From Chloroflexota bacterium (GTDB lineage: Bacteria > Chloroflexota > Anaerolineae > Anaerolineales > Villigracilaceae), in NCBI GenBank assembly GCA_016234555.1, contig JACRBJ010000065.1, positions 182,868 through 246,867 on the forward strand: 64,000 nucleotides of DNA, read 5' to 3'. The translations under genes and the position numbers were made by a program. Below, in pieces: positions 1 to 8,888 of the stretch (position 1 is its first letter; every line of letters begins with the position of its first letter). The notes beneath the pieces were generated by a model that saw only the letters and a program-made list of their open reading frames with translations, ran no database searches and had not been told where the DNA came from.

Positions 1-1
1 C

Positions 2-949
2 ACCCTGGCTGGCACGCTGACCATTCACACCGAGCTCGAAGAAACCATCGCGGAGTTCAAACACGCCGAAGCCGCCATCACCTACACGTCAGGATACGCC
101 ACCAACCTGACGGTCATCTCCACCATGATGGGACGCGGCGATTACGTCTTCTCAGACAAGATCAACCACGCGTCCATCGTGGACGGCTGTCTCATGTCCG
201 GCGCGGAGTTCCGCCGCTTCCGACACAATGACATGGCGCACCTAGAAGGTCTGCTCAAGAATGCGCCCGCAGAAGTCGCAAAACTCGTCGTCGCGGACTC
301 AGTCTTCAGCATGGACGGCGACATCATTGACCTGCCGAAGATGGTGGAACTGTGCAAAAAATACAACGCCTGGCTGATGATCGACGAAGCCCACTCTCTC
401 GGTGTGCTCGGCGAAAAAGGCACGGGCATCGAAGAATACTATAACCTGTACGGCGCCATCGACATCAAGATGGGAACGTTGAGCAAGACCATTCCCTCGG
501 TCGGCGGGTACGTCGCCGCGAAACAGGAAATCATCACCTACCTGCGTCACGCCAGCCGCGCCTACATTTTCTCCGCCGCGCTGCCGCCCGCCCAAGCCGC
601 CGCCGCCAACGAAGCCTTCAAGGTCATTTTGGACGAGCCATGGCGCATCCAACGGTTGAATGAAAACACAAAGCAATTCATCGGCGGGTTGAAAGGCAGG
701 GGCTTCGACACCCTGCTGACCGAGACCGCCATTGTCCCCGTGTTGTGCGGCGAGGACGACATGGCTTTTGCCATGACCCGCGAAGCCCAGCATAAGGATG
801 TCTTCGTCCTGCCGGTTGTCTCGCCCGCCGTGCAGGAGGGACTCGCCCGCCTGCGAGCCACCGTCACCGCCGCGCACGAACCAGACGAAATCGAACGCGC
901 GATGGATGTCATCGGCGAAGCGGGCAGGAAACTGGGTCTGGTCCAATAG
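2..949 (+). CDS. KBL/8-amino-7-oxononanoate synthase-like acyltransferase, 5' truncated
   Basis: This is a PLP-dependent alpha-oxoamine synthase of fold type I, which condenses an amino acid with an acyl-CoA. The reading frame is open from base 2, so the N-terminus lies outside the window; about 315 residues are present. Family features seen are LAGTLTIHTELEE, the DKINHASIVDG segment, the DEAHSLGVLG segment that holds the PLP-contacting Asp, and GTLSKTIPSVGGY with the Schiff-base lysine. The C-terminal domain is complete. Glycine C-acetyltransferase (kbl) and AONS (bioF) cannot be separated on motifs alone, and no biotin or threonine-catabolism gene is adjacent. A HAD phosphatase starts 26 nt downstream. 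Confidence 0.9.
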   Translation, partial: TLAGTLTIHTELEETIAEFKHAEAAITYTSGYATNLTVISTMMGRGDYVFSDKINHASIVDGCLMSGAEFRRFRHNDMAHLEGLLKNAPAEVAKLVVADSVFSMDGDIIDLPKMVELCKKYNAWLMIDEAHSLGVLGEKGTGIEEYYNLYGAIDIKMGTLSKTIPSVGGYVAAKQEIITYLRHASRAYIFSAALPPAQAAAANEAFKVILDEPWRIQRLNENTKQFIGGLKGRGFDTLLTETAIVPVLCGEDDMAFAMTREAQHKDVFVLPVVSPAVQEGLARLRATVTAAHEPDEIERAMDVIGEAGRKLGLVQ

Positions 950-975
950 CGCAACGTCGGGCATAAAAATCCCGC

Positions 976-1485
976 ATGATAAAAAAACCTTATCCAATCG
1001 TTCTTTTCGACTGGGGTGACACTGTCATGTACGACGACAACCCCACGTCCACCGTCCCAATGGTCGAATTGGCTGAAGTCCGCGCCGTCGAAGGCGCTGC
1101 CGACCTGCTGGCTGAACTCCACGACGGCGGGCGGCAGAACATCATTGCCACAGCCGCAATGATCTCAGACGAAGTTCAAATCCGCGGGGCGCTGGCGCGC
1201 GTGGGACTTGATTCATATTTCTCACGCGTCTATTGTTTCAAGAACACGAACCTGTTGAAGAGCGAAGCGTTCTATCGTCACATCCTCGCCGATCTGGATG
1301 TCCCCGCTTCGGACGCGCTGATGGTTGGTGGCAACTTCGAGAAGGATATTCTGGCTGCCAACGCGGCGGGAATTTTCGGCGTGTGGTTCAATCAAAGGTC
1401 GGGTGAGACGCGCAATCACGAACTGCATACCACTGTCCATTCGATGCGAGACCTGCGAATATTTTTCCAAACGCTGGAAAAGTAA
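976..1485 (+). CDS. HAD-superfamily phosphatase-like hydrolase
   Basis: A 169-residue haloacid dehalogenase-like hydrolase. Motif I is VLFDWGDTVM, the FDWGDT variant in which Gly occupies the usual second-Asp position and Asp follows it. Motif IV is VGGNFEKDILAANAAG near residues 115-130, and the K of motif III is probably in KNTNLLKSEAF. Substrate is unknown; family members are small-molecule phosphatases. No clear Shine-Dalgarno site precedes the ATG. It follows the synthase by 26 nt and may be co-transcribed with it and the amylase. Confidence 0.8.
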   Translation: MIKKPYPIVLFDWGDTVMYDDNPTSTVPMVELAEVRAVEGAADLLAELHDGGRQNIIATAAMISDEVQIRGALARVGLDSYFSRVYCFKNTNLLKSEAFYRHILADLDVPASDALMVGGNFEKDILAANAAGIFGVWFNQRSGETRNHELHTTVHSMRDLRIFFQTLEK

Positions 1486-1487
1486 CT

Positions 1488-1515
1488 CCAATTGCCAATT
1501 ACCACCTGCCAACCA
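1488..1515. repeat. heptanucleotide array, CCAATTN type
   Basis: Four degenerate 7-nt units beginning CCA fill the gap between the HAD gene and the Shine-Dalgarno site of the amylase gene. The family resembles the TTGGCAA array (reverse complement TTGCCAA) at 48400-48420. Confidence 0.6.
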
Positions 1516-1528
1516 AAGGAGTAAACCC

Positions 1529-2869
1529 ATGGGCGTCATGATGCAAACCTTTTACTGGGATTGTCCGCGCGAGGAAAAAAGGGAATTCAAGTGGTGGAAT
1601 TACGTCAACGAGAAAGTCCCTGCGCTGGCAAAGGCGGGATTCACCTCCCTGTGGCTGCCGCCGATTCACAAAGCCGCCAACCTGTCGGGACCTTCGATGG
1701 GGTACGACCCCTACGACTATTACGACCTCGGCGAGTTCGACCAGAAGGGAGCTGTCCCAACCTGGTTCGGCACACGCAGGGAGTTGGAAGACCTCATCGA
1801 AAACGCCCACGAAAGCGGGTTGACCCTGATCGCTGACATGGTCCTGAACCACAACTCCGGCGCGGACGGGCAGGAGGTCAACCCGATCACTGGTCAAACC
1901 CGATGGACAGTCTTCAACCCGAAGAGTGGAAAATTCCCCCGCAACTGGGAGTGTTTCCATCCCAGCATGTACGAGTCGTGGGACGAGATGACCTTCGGCG
2001 ATATGCCCGACCTCTCGCACCGCAATCCCTACGTCTTTGGCGAACTGCTCAAACTTTCCCGCTGGCTGATCGAGGAGATCGGCTTCGACGGCTTCCGCTA
2101 CGACTTCGTCAAGGGCTTTGCCGCCGCCACCATCCAGTCCATTCAGGAATATCGTTACCTGCGGAACGGAAAAAGTTTCAGCCCCTACGGCGTCGCGGAA
2201 TATTGGGACGGCGCGGGCAACACGATCAACTGGGTGAACGAGGCAAACCGTAACAACTCCAACCCGGTGGATGCCTTCGATTTTCCGCTGCGCGAACTGC
2301 TCAAGAACATGTGCGACCAGTACGGATTCAGTTTGCGAAGCCTGGTCGGCGGCGAATCCGTTTTGCAGAAACAAAATTACAGCGCGGTCACGTTCGTGGA
2401 GAATCACGACCTGCGCGACGAGGGACGCCCGATCATCAACGACAAGCTGCTGGCGTATTCCTACATCCTGACCCACGAAGGCTACCCCTGCGTGTTCTGG
2501 AAGGATTACTTCAACCTGAACCTGGCGCTCGAAGGCTCTCCCAACGGCATCGCCGCCCTCGTCGCCGCGCACGAAAAATACGCCGGCGGCGCAACCAGCA
2601 TCCTGCATCTCGACGACAACCTTTACGTCATGCAGCGGCGCGGTTTCGGAAACCAGCCCGGCTTGATCTATGTCCTCAACAATCGCGGCGATCATTGGAA
2701 CGGTCAATGGGTGGATACCCAGTGGAGCAACGCGGAGTTCGTCCCTGTGGCGTGGTGGAGCAAATCAGACATGTCCCAGCCCTATAATCAGCATACCGAC
2801 GCCGAGGGACGCGCGCGTTTCTTTGCCGCCCCACGCGGGTTTGCGGTGTACGTGGTGAAAGGCTCATGA
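1529..2869 (+). CDS. GH13 alpha-amylase family protein, cytoplasmic
   Basis: A 446-residue glycoside hydrolase of family 13 that should cleave alpha-1,4-glucans. The four conserved regions are DMVLNH (103-108), GFRYDFVKG with nucleophile D192, VAEYWDG with acid/base E224, and FVENHD with D294. The FRYDFVKG and EYWDG forms recall the archaeal/plant GH13_6/7 branch. There is no signal peptide, so it probably acts on intracellular glycogen or imported oligosaccharide. The start at 1529 is chosen because AAAGGAG lies 8 nt upstream; the frame is open further upstream but without a ribosome site. The stop overlaps the next ATG by 4 nt (ATGA), so the two genes are translationally coupled. Confidence 0.92.
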   Translation: MGVMMQTFYWDCPREEKREFKWWNYVNEKVPALAKAGFTSLWLPPIHKAANLSGPSMGYDPYDYYDLGEFDQKGAVPTWFGTRRELEDLIENAHESGLTLIADMVLNHNSGADGQEVNPITGQTRWTVFNPKSGKFPRNWECFHPSMYESWDEMTFGDMPDLSHRNPYVFGELLKLSRWLIEEIGFDGFRYDFVKGFAAATIQSIQEYRYLRNGKSFSPYGVAEYWDGAGNTINWVNEANRNNSNPVDAFDFPLRELLKNMCDQYGFSLRSLVGGESVLQKQNYSAVTFVENHDLRDEGRPIINDKLLAYSYILTHEGYPCVFWKDYFNLNLALEGSPNGIAALVAAHEKYAGGATSILHLDDNLYVMQRRGFGNQPGLIYVLNNRGDHWNGQWVDTQWSNAEFVPVAWWSKSDMSQPYNQHTDAEGRARFFAAPRGFAVYVVKGS

Positions 2870-3348
2870 CCGACGTCCACGAGAAATTACGCGCCCTGCT
2901 TGACAGGGAAAATGCCGTCTATCGCGTGATCCAGCACGAAGCCGAGGGACGCACGGAATTCATCACGCAAATCCGCGGCAACCGCATCGAACAAGCCATC
3001 AAGTCGATGGTAGTGCAGGTGCGGATGAGCAAAAAGGAAAACCTGTATTACCTCGCCAACGTCCCCGGCGACTGCCGTGTGGACTTTGATGCCATCAAAG
3101 CGCATTTCAACGCAGCTGGCATTGGCATGGCTTCGCGCGAAAAGGCGGAGGCGTTGACGGGTTGCGTCATCGGGTCGATTCCGCCTTTTTCATTCAGCGA
3201 CCAGCTTGGGGTTCTGGCGGACCCGCTCATCAGGGAGAACGAGGAAGTCGTCTTCAACGCGGGCAGTTTGGAAAAATCCATTTTCATGAAGATGGAGGAT
3301 TATTTCAGGATCGCAAATCCGCAGGTGGTGAGAATCGCCCTGCGGTAA
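2866..3348 (+). CDS. YbaK/EbsC-family aminoacyl-tRNA deacylase
   Basis: A 160-residue protein of the YbaK/ProX editing family, which hydrolyses mischarged aminoacyl-tRNA in trans (Cys-tRNA-Pro or Ala-tRNA-Pro in characterised members). Supporting motifs are KSMVVQVRMSKK with the conserved lysine, the GCVIGSIPPFSF loop, and the C-terminal EEVVFNAGS segment. It starts inside the amylase stop codon. It lacks an obvious functional link to the amylase, so co-transcription may be incidental. Substrate specificity cannot be read from the sequence. Confidence 0.85.
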   Translation: MTDVHEKLRALLDRENAVYRVIQHEAEGRTEFITQIRGNRIEQAIKSMVVQVRMSKKENLYYLANVPGDCRVDFDAIKAHFNAAGIGMASREKAEALTGCVIGSIPPFSFSDQLGVLADPLIRENEEVVFNAGSLEKSIFMKMEDYFRIANPQVVRIALR

Positions 3349-3405
3349 TCAATTGTCCCTTTGTCAAAACCAGAGGATGCGCAGAAATTACTTTAGAGGT
3401 GACCC

Positions 3406-3912
3406 ATGGATGCGTACGAGAAAAGTGTCGACAAGGCAGTAAATGCAGTTGAAAAGGTTGCAAGCGGGGCAAACCGTTTATATATCGGTTGTATCACGAT
3501 CCTTGCCAATTTATTTTTCATGGCATTTTGTTTGTGGGGCGTGTATGCGGCATACACAAGCTGGCAGTTGGAGACCAACGGCGAAAGGACGACGGGCGTG
3601 GTGGTGCGCCTGCTTGAACAAAGCGACTCCGATGGCGGATGCTGTACTTATGTGCCCGTCGTTCAATTCGAGGCGGGTGGCAGCACATATTCCTTTGAAG
3701 GAGACACAGCATCCTATCCCCCGCAATATGAGGTGGGCGAAGAAGTATCCGTGCTGTACGACCCATCCAGCCCCAACACGGCGCAGATCGACAAGTTTTC
3801 AGAACGCTGGTTGATGCCGCTCATCCTCATTCCCGCCATGATTCTTGCTTCCATCATCCTTACCTTTTTCATGATCCGCGCCTGGCGTCGCGGCGAAACC
3901 ATACTCGAATGA
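3406..3912 (+). CDS. DUF3592 membrane protein
   Basis: 168 residues with a hydrophobic helix near 28-50, an extracytoplasmic or cytosolic beta-rich middle (TTGVVVRLLEQ ... YVPVVQFEAGG ... YEVGEEVSVLYDPSSPNTAQID) and a second helix near 131-155. The pattern G-x-V, P-V-V-x-F and V-x-V-x-Y-x-P-x-x-P is the DUF3592 signature; its function is unknown. GAGGTG lies just upstream of the ATG. The stop overlaps the next gene's ATG by 4 nt. A second DUF3592 protein is encoded at 47502. Confidence 0.8.
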   Translation: MDAYEKSVDKAVNAVEKVASGANRLYIGCITILANLFFMAFCLWGVYAAYTSWQLETNGERTTGVVVRLLEQSDSDGGCCTYVPVVQFEAGGSTYSFEGDTASYPPQYEVGEEVSVLYDPSSPNTAQIDKFSERWLMPLILIPAMILASIILTFFMIRAWRRGETILE

Positions 3913-4676
3913 ACCTTGAACTGAAAAATAAAATTGCCATCATCACAGGCGCAAGCCGCGGAATTGGGAAATCCATCGCCCAGACATTATCTGCCGAAGG
4001 AATGAAGTTGACTCTCGTAGCTCGTTCCCCGCTGGAGGAATTTTTCGCTTCGCTTCCAAGCCCCAGCCTGCCTCTGTCCATTGACCTGCGCCACGCTGAT
4101 TCAGCTTCCCGCATCGTGGACGCCACTCTCGAAAAATTTGGCGCGCTTGACCTGGTGGTCAACAATGCAGGCGCCACCAAGCGCGGAGATTTCCTCTCCC
4201 TGACCGACGACGAATGGACAGACGGCTTCGCCCTCAAATTTTACGGGGCCATGCGCCTCTCCCGCGCTGCGTGGACTCACCTGGTGCAAAGCAGGGGCAG
4301 CATCATCAACATCATCGGCGTCGGCGGGCGCACAGGCTCCGCCGAGTTCGCCATCGGTGGCGCAGTCAACGCCGCGCTGATGAACCTCACCAAAGTTTTG
4401 GCAGATCGTGGAATCAAAGACGGTGTGCGGGTCAATGCCATTAACCCAGGTTCGATTGCCACTGAAAGATTGCAGACCAGAATCAAAGCCTTTGCTTCAG
4501 AGCAAAATATCACCATCGAAGAAGCAAGAATCCAAATGGCTAAAAAACTTGGCGTTGCGCGTTTTGGCGAACCCGAAGAAATCGCCCGCGCGGTCACCTT
4601 CCTCGCATCTCCGCAAGCCGCCTACGTCCAGGGAGCCATCCTTGATGTGGATGGGGGAGCCACGCGAACCTTGTAA
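3909..4676 (+). CDS. SDR-fold protein lacking the Ser-Tyr-Lys catalytic residues
   Basis: 255 residues of short-chain dehydrogenase/reductase fold. The cofactor loop TGASRGIG (13-20), NNAG (85-88) and the C-terminal DVDGGATRTL are intact. In the active-site region, aligning on the following A-L-x-x-L-T, the usual Y-x-x-x-K reads G150-x-x-x-N154, and the usual catalytic Ser position in IINIIGVGG is not Ser. It therefore should bind NAD(P) but not catalyse standard SDR chemistry. The conserved look of the stretch GSAEFAIGGAVNAA suggests a genuine divergent subfamily rather than decay. It is coupled to the upstream DUF3592 gene. Confidence 0.8.
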   Translation: MNLELKNKIAIITGASRGIGKSIAQTLSAEGMKLTLVARSPLEEFFASLPSPSLPLSIDLRHADSASRIVDATLEKFGALDLVVNNAGATKRGDFLSLTDDEWTDGFALKFYGAMRLSRAAWTHLVQSRGSIINIIGVGGRTGSAEFAIGGAVNAALMNLTKVLADRGIKDGVRVNAINPGSIATERLQTRIKAFASEQNITIEEARIQMAKKLGVARFGEPEEIARAVTFLASPQAAYVQGAILDVDGGATRTL

Positions 4677-4695
4677 TTTATATCCCGGAGGTCGA

Positions 4696-5040
4696 ATGTA
4701 CGAGCATCATAAACAACCCTTAGCCAAACGCTCGGTATTTGCCAAGCGTCTGGCATTGAATGGGATTATTGGTTTGATTCTGCTGATGTTTTCATTAGGC
4801 ATGGGGATGATCGGCTACCATTTCTTCGAAGGACTCTCGTGGATTGATGCTTTGCTCAACGCTTCGATGATCCTCGGGGGAATGGGACCTGTCGCCCCAT
4901 TGCAGACGGCCGCGGGAAAATTATTCGCCTCTTTTTATGCGCTGTATTCGGGAGTGGTTTTGCTGGCTTCGGTTGGAATCCTTGCCACACCAATCTTTCA
5001 TCGCTTCCTACATCGTTTCCACCTTGCGGAAGATAGATAA
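4696..5040 (+). CDS. small membrane protein, two to three helices
   Basis: A 114-residue hydrophobic protein. Helices are predicted near 21-45 and 73-100, with the re-entrant-looking segment WIDALLNASMILGGMGPV between them. The arrangement helix - short loop with Gly-rich turn - helix is reminiscent of a two-helix ion-channel pore module, but the turn is GGMGP, not the potassium filter TVGYG, so a channel function is only a guess. GGAGG lies 5 nt upstream of the chosen ATG, which excludes the longer overlapping frame. Confidence 0.65.
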   Translation: MYEHHKQPLAKRSVFAKRLALNGIIGLILLMFSLGMGMIGYHFFEGLSWIDALLNASMILGGMGPVAPLQTAAGKLFASFYALYSGVVLLASVGILATPIFHRFLHRFHLAEDR

Positions 5041-5104
5041 TCCCAATTTACTTTTTCGGCGCCAGGTTGTCTTTGATGAACCATTCTCACGAGGAGATTT
5101 GCGC

Positions 5105-6352
5105 TTATTCCTTCGTAATCAACCTGACCTGATTATCATAAAAGAGATAATCCCAAGCCCAGTTGAACATGATGATAATGCGGTTGCGGAAGCCGATGAT
5201 GCGGTAAATGTGCAGGAAGACCCAGATCACCCAGGCGATGAATCCGCTGAAAGAGATGCCAAAGATGCGCGCCACGGCTGCGTTACGCCCGATGGTGGCG
5301 AGCAGACCAGGGTCTTTGTAATGGAATGACTCGAGAGCTTTGTTATCCATCATGCGGCGGATATTCTTTGCCGCGAGAACTCCCTGTTGAATGGCAACCG
5401 TCGAGATCATCGGTAAAGGCTGACCGTTTTCCTCGAGGAAAGCGGTATCGCCGACCACGAATGTCTCAGGGTGTTGAGGTAGCTGTAAAGTCGGCAAGAT
5501 GCGGATTCTGCCCGCGCTGGCTTTTTCCACGCCGAGTTCTTCCACCACATGGGTGGCTTTCACTCCCGCAGTCCAGATCAAAGTTCGTGTTTCGATGTGA
5601 CTTCCATCCGCGAGCGTCACTTGCTGACCGTTATAATTCTCCAGCTTTGTGTTCAAGCGAATATCAACGTTTTTCTGCTTCAAAAGTTTGGATGTGGCTT
5701 TGCGTAATTCATCGGGATATGAACTGATCAGGCTTGCGCCTGCTTCAAGCAGAACCACATGCGCGTCACTCAACATCAAGTGGGGATAATCCTTCACCAT
5801 CACGTGCGAGATCAACTCAGCCAGCGCGCCTGCGGTTTCCACGCCCGTGGGTCCCCCGCCGACAATGACGAAGGTTAAGAGCGCCTTGCGCTTTTCTGCG
5901 TCCGCTTCGTGGCTGGCTTCCTCGAACATGTCGAGCATGTGGTTTCTTGTCCTGACCGCAGTCTCAAGGTCTTTGAGTTGGAAGCCATCTTTTTCAATGG
6001 TATCGAAGCCAAAGAAATTTGTGCGTCCGCCGACTGCCACGACCAGATAATCATAGGCAATGACTGACCCATTGAGCTTGACATATTTTTCGTCGAAGTC
6101 GATCGCGCTCACTTCGCCCATTTGAAAAGTGAGATTTTTCTGCTTGCGAAAAATCGTTCGCACAGGCTGTGCAATTTGAGATGGGAGCAGACCTGCAATC
6201 GCAACTTGATACAACAGCGGTTGAAATAAATGATGATTATTTTTGTCGATCAGCGTGATGCGGACAGGCGCGTTTGCAAGTCCGCGCGCGGCTTCCAACC
6301 CTGCGAAACCTGCGCCGACGATGACGATATGGGGGAGATGGTTTGTGTTCAT
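5105..6352 (-). CDS. ndh: type II NADH dehydrogenase (NDH-2)
   Basis: 415 residues of the pyridine nucleotide-disulfide oxidoreductase family. The FAD-binding loop is IVIVGAGFAGLEAARG near residue 10 and the NADH-binding loop is FVIVGGGPTGVETAGAL near 163-178. The NHHLFQPLLYQVA segment is typical of NDH-2. The C-terminus holds hydrophobic and amphipathic stretches (FSGFIAWVIWVFLHIYRII, IMFNWAWDYLF) that anchor the enzyme to the membrane. It passes electrons from NADH to quinone without proton pumping. AGAAGG precedes the ATG, and a strong promoter lies about 40 nt further upstream. Confidence 0.9.
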   Translation of the reverse strand: MNTNHLPHIVIVGAGFAGLEAARGLANAPVRITLIDKNNHHLFQPLLYQVAIAGLLPSQIAQPVRTIFRKQKNLTFQMGEVSAIDFDEKYVKLNGSVIAYDYLVVAVGGRTNFFGFDTIEKDGFQLKDLETAVRTRNHMLDMFEEASHEADAEKRKALLTFVIVGGGPTGVETAGALAELISHVMVKDYPHLMLSDAHVVLLEAGASLISSYPDELRKATSKLLKQKNVDIRLNTKLENYNGQQVTLADGSHIETRTLIWTAGVKATHVVEELGVEKASAGRIRILPTLQLPQHPETFVVGDTAFLEENGQPLPMISTVAIQQGVLAAKNIRRMMDNKALESFHYKDPGLLATIGRNAAVARIFGISFSGFIAWVIWVFLHIYRIIGFRNRIIIMFNWAWDYLFYDNQVRLITKE

Positions 6353-6368
6353 AGCTGCCTTCTCAGGT

Positions 6369-6386
6369 AGTGATTTATTTCACTAT
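6369..6386. promoter_or_regulatory. inverted repeat in the leader of the NDH-2 gene
   Basis: TAGTGA and TCACTA form a perfect 6-bp inverted repeat separated by 6 nt. It lies between the -10 box and the start codon of the NDH-2 gene, a suitable place for a repressor site. No regulator can be named. Confidence 0.35.
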
Positions 6387-6387
6387 T

Positions 6388-6416
6388 ATTATACCTAAAA
6401 TTATCTTATTTGTAAA
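6388..6416 (-). promoter_or_regulatory. sigma70-type promoter for the NDH-2 gene
   Basis: On the minus strand TTTACA and a consensus TATAAT are separated by exactly 17 nt, 36 nt before the start codon at 6352. The surrounding 200 bp are AT-rich; the remainder of this gap (6417-6554) shows no gene. Confidence 0.7.
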
Positions 6417-6554
6417 GATTGTCACAAAGAGAATTTTTTCTTCACTCCCCAGTCAAAAAATTTACGGTGTTTCAAGAGTGGCTTTGCCAGCCTCTGAGAG
6501 ACGGATGTGTCAATGATCATTCCAGCAAGGCGCCCACCCATCGAATACTATAAC

Positions 6555-7007
6555 TTATTTTGAAAGTCTGTGAAGCAGTTTTTTCAAGATTGGGATGATC
6601 GGTGGGCTGATTTCGGAGGGAATCTCCGCCGGCGGGAAATACCCCCAATCGGTATGCTCGGCGCTAATTTGAACCTCTCCGCCCTGGACGTGGGCGAGGT
6701 AGACGATGGTCACGTTATGGACCTCGTCCCCATTTGGATAGCGGTAGAACTGGTCTTCCCCCGAGAAGACACCGTACAGCGACAGTTCGTCAAGTTCAAG
6801 CCCCGTCTCTTCGAGAGTCTCGCGTTTTGCGGCTTCCTCCACCACTTCGCCTGGCTCCACCGCGCCGCCAGGCGGTCCCCAGCACTGGTTGTCCCTCCGC
6901 TTGAGCAGGAGCAGCCTGCCTTTTTCATCGAACACAAAGACCGTCGCACCCACCATCAATAGTGGACGGTGTCCCACGTATTTCCGAAGCTCAGTCAGGT
7001 AGTTCAT
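6555..7007 (-). CDS. Nudix hydrolase
   Basis: 150 residues with a complete Nudix box GGAVEPGEVVEEAAKRETLEETGLE matching GX5EX7REUXEEXGU, which binds Mg2+ and hydrolyses nucleoside diphosphate derivatives. The start MNYLTELRKYVGHRPLLMVGA is chosen because this is the usual N-terminus of the family; in-frame ATG at 7040 and GTG at 7067 would add up to 20 residues, and no strong Shine-Dalgarno site decides. Substrate is unknown. The gene is read away from the adjacent GT-C-like gene. Confidence 0.82.
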   Translation of the reverse strand: MNYLTELRKYVGHRPLLMVGATVFVFDEKGRLLLLKRRDNQCWGPPGGAVEPGEVVEEAAKRETLEETGLELDELSLYGVFSGEDQFYRYPNGDEVHNVTIVYLAHVQGGEVQISAEHTDWGYFPPAEIPSEISPPIIPILKKLLHRLSK

Positions 7008-7178
7008 GTTTTGGATACCGGATTTGTCGAATGTAGCCATGTGAGAAGCCAAATGGCTTATAATCACATTCAGTAAATATCGAGGCTGTCATTGTAGCAC
7101 CAACCCAATATGGGCGGCAACCAACCGTTTAAACGTCAGTTGTTGGAATATGATTTTCAACGTTGGAGGAATTGCATA

Positions 7179-8885
7179 ATGAACCGAAACCTGGTTAACA
7201 ACATCTGGATCGTCGTGGCATTCTTTTTGTTTGGCATTGTCTATTATTTCTCAGGGACATACGCCTATCTTGACGGCGACGACGCCGCATCGATGGCTTA
7301 TCACACCGCGGGGCGGAATAGAGCCTTGCAGCCCCCATATACCCCATATCATGGGATGATGGATAAAATGCTGAGCTTTCTCCCGGCACAGGAGGAACTG
7401 GTGCGAACCGTCGCATTTGGGACAACCCGGCTTGCAAACATCCTGATGGTCGTCCTGACCCTTGCGCTTGTATTTGACTGGCTTCGGTCGGAGCGGAAAC
7501 AACATGCGCTGGGATGGTATGGCATTACACCGGTGTTGGTTTTGCTTGCCGCGCCGGAGCTCTTTTATATCGGACTGGTCTATGCGCCGACATTTGTGGC
7601 GATGAGTCTCATCCTCTCTGCGCACCTGCTCCTGCGGTGGTCGCGTCGCAACACAGGCATGACGGAACGCGGCCGTCTGTTCTGGTATGTTTTCTCCGCC
7701 ATTCTATTTGGGTTTGGAGTGGCATTCCGCTGGAACACACTCACCTATGGAGTCATCGTTGTGGTCGACTTGCTGACCATTTTGCCCGCAGCCACCCCCC
7801 TGTCACGCCGGCTGGGACAGGCGGCGGGGTGGGGCGTTCTGGCTTTTGTCTCCTCCTTTTTGATGATCAACCTGAGCGGCTATGGGATCAACGACTTTAT
7901 CGCACAGGCCCAGACTGCGTTATACGTCATCAACCAGGCTGGGACGTTGTCTCCGGAGAGCGCAGCGGCACCCCTGTCCGAGGTGCTGATGCGCACCGGC
8001 TTGACGCTGACTCCGCTGTTTACGCCGGTGTTTGTGTTGTTGATCCTGCTCGGCTTGATCAAGCTCGCAAGGGAGCGCAACCCTCTTGTATATGTGATTC
8101 TTGCGGGGTTCATCAGCATTCTGCCCTGGTTGAGATCGGGAGTGCCAAAATTTATGATTACCTCCGTGCCGTTGTTTATTCTGGCGTTTGTGGCGGGCAT
8201 CGACGTGATTGCGGATTTTGCAAACAGGGGACGCAATAAAGTCCCTGTTTATGCCCTGTTGTTTGTAGGACTGCTGACTCCCTGGCTGGTTGGAGTCCGC
8301 GTCGCGCGCAGCGGTCTCGCGTGGGGGCCGGGCTTCGAAAAGAAACCGTATAATTATCAGGATGTGTCCGGCACTTCTTTCGACATCACCCTGGGGGCGG
8401 GAATGGCGTTCCCCACGCCGGAAGGGGTTAGACCCTTGTATGGTCATGCCTACGTACTTTTGGGTAAATGGAAGGAGCGCGTCGTCTCCAGAATGGGGGA
8501 GGAAACCAGGGAAATCGATACAGCCCTGAGTCTCGATATACCTGTGGTCTCCACCGGCTGGTGCCCCGACTGGTATCTCATCGAGATGTATTCAAGAGGG
8601 TACACGACCACGGATCCTGCGCGGGCGTTTTCCAGCGACGGATATTTTCATGAACGCAAGTTCCGCGACACACAGGGAAATACATTTACGGTTTTGGATA
8701 CCGAAGTGGATGGAAGCGATATTACCGACCTGGTCTATTACATGAAGAATACAGAATATCAAAAGGTCATACTGACCGGGTATTCCAAAACGCTTCGCAC
8801 GTTCTATGAAACTTATCCCGATACGATGCAAGCCCTGGGCACAAGTTCGGCGATCATCGACTTGGAGAAATTGCGCGCCGAATAA
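7179..8885 (+). CDS. GT-C-like polytopic membrane protein
   Basis: 568 residues with about ten hydrophobic helices in the first 400 and a soluble C-terminal domain of about 165 residues. After helix 1 the first extracytoplasmic loop carries TYAYLDGDDAASMAYH, an acidic pair in the place where lipid-linked-sugar glycosyltransferases of the GT-C fold hold their metal or catalytic Asp. This suggests a glycosyltransferase of the ArnT/PMT type, but no specific family is recognised. The start at 7179 is favoured over 7110 by GGAGGA 8 nt upstream. Confidence 0.7.
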   Translation: MNRNLVNNIWIVVAFFLFGIVYYFSGTYAYLDGDDAASMAYHTAGRNRALQPPYTPYHGMMDKMLSFLPAQEELVRTVAFGTTRLANILMVVLTLALVFDWLRSERKQHALGWYGITPVLVLLAAPELFYIGLVYAPTFVAMSLILSAHLLLRWSRRNTGMTERGRLFWYVFSAILFGFGVAFRWNTLTYGVIVVVDLLTILPAATPLSRRLGQAAGWGVLAFVSSFLMINLSGYGINDFIAQAQTALYVINQAGTLSPESAAAPLSEVLMRTGLTLTPLFTPVFVLLILLGLIKLARERNPLVYVILAGFISILPWLRSGVPKFMITSVPLFILAFVAGIDVIADFANRGRNKVPVYALLFVGLLTPWLVGVRVARSGLAWGPGFEKKPYNYQDVSGTSFDITLGAGMAFPTPEGVRPLYGHAYVLLGKWKERVVSRMGEETREIDTALSLDIPVVSTGWCPDWYLIEMYSRGYTTTDPARAFSSDGYFHERKFRDTQGNTFTVLDTEVDGSDITDLVYYMKNTEYQKVILTGYSKTLRTFYETYPDTMQALGTSSAIIDLEKLRAE

Positions 8886-8888
8886 CGG

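Noticed and set aside
1499..2707. A 402-codon minus-strand frame opposite the amylase
   Set aside because: Antisense shadow of the GH13 gene, whose four catalytic regions are intact on the plus strand.
4408..4695. Long upstream extension of the small membrane protein gene at 4696
   Set aside because: It would overlap the SDR gene out of frame; GGAGG directly precedes ATG 4696.
7110..7178. Upstream extension of the GT-C-like gene to ATG 7110
   Set aside because: GGAGGA is placed 8 nt before ATG 7179 and the extension is not membrane-like, so the shorter start is preferred.
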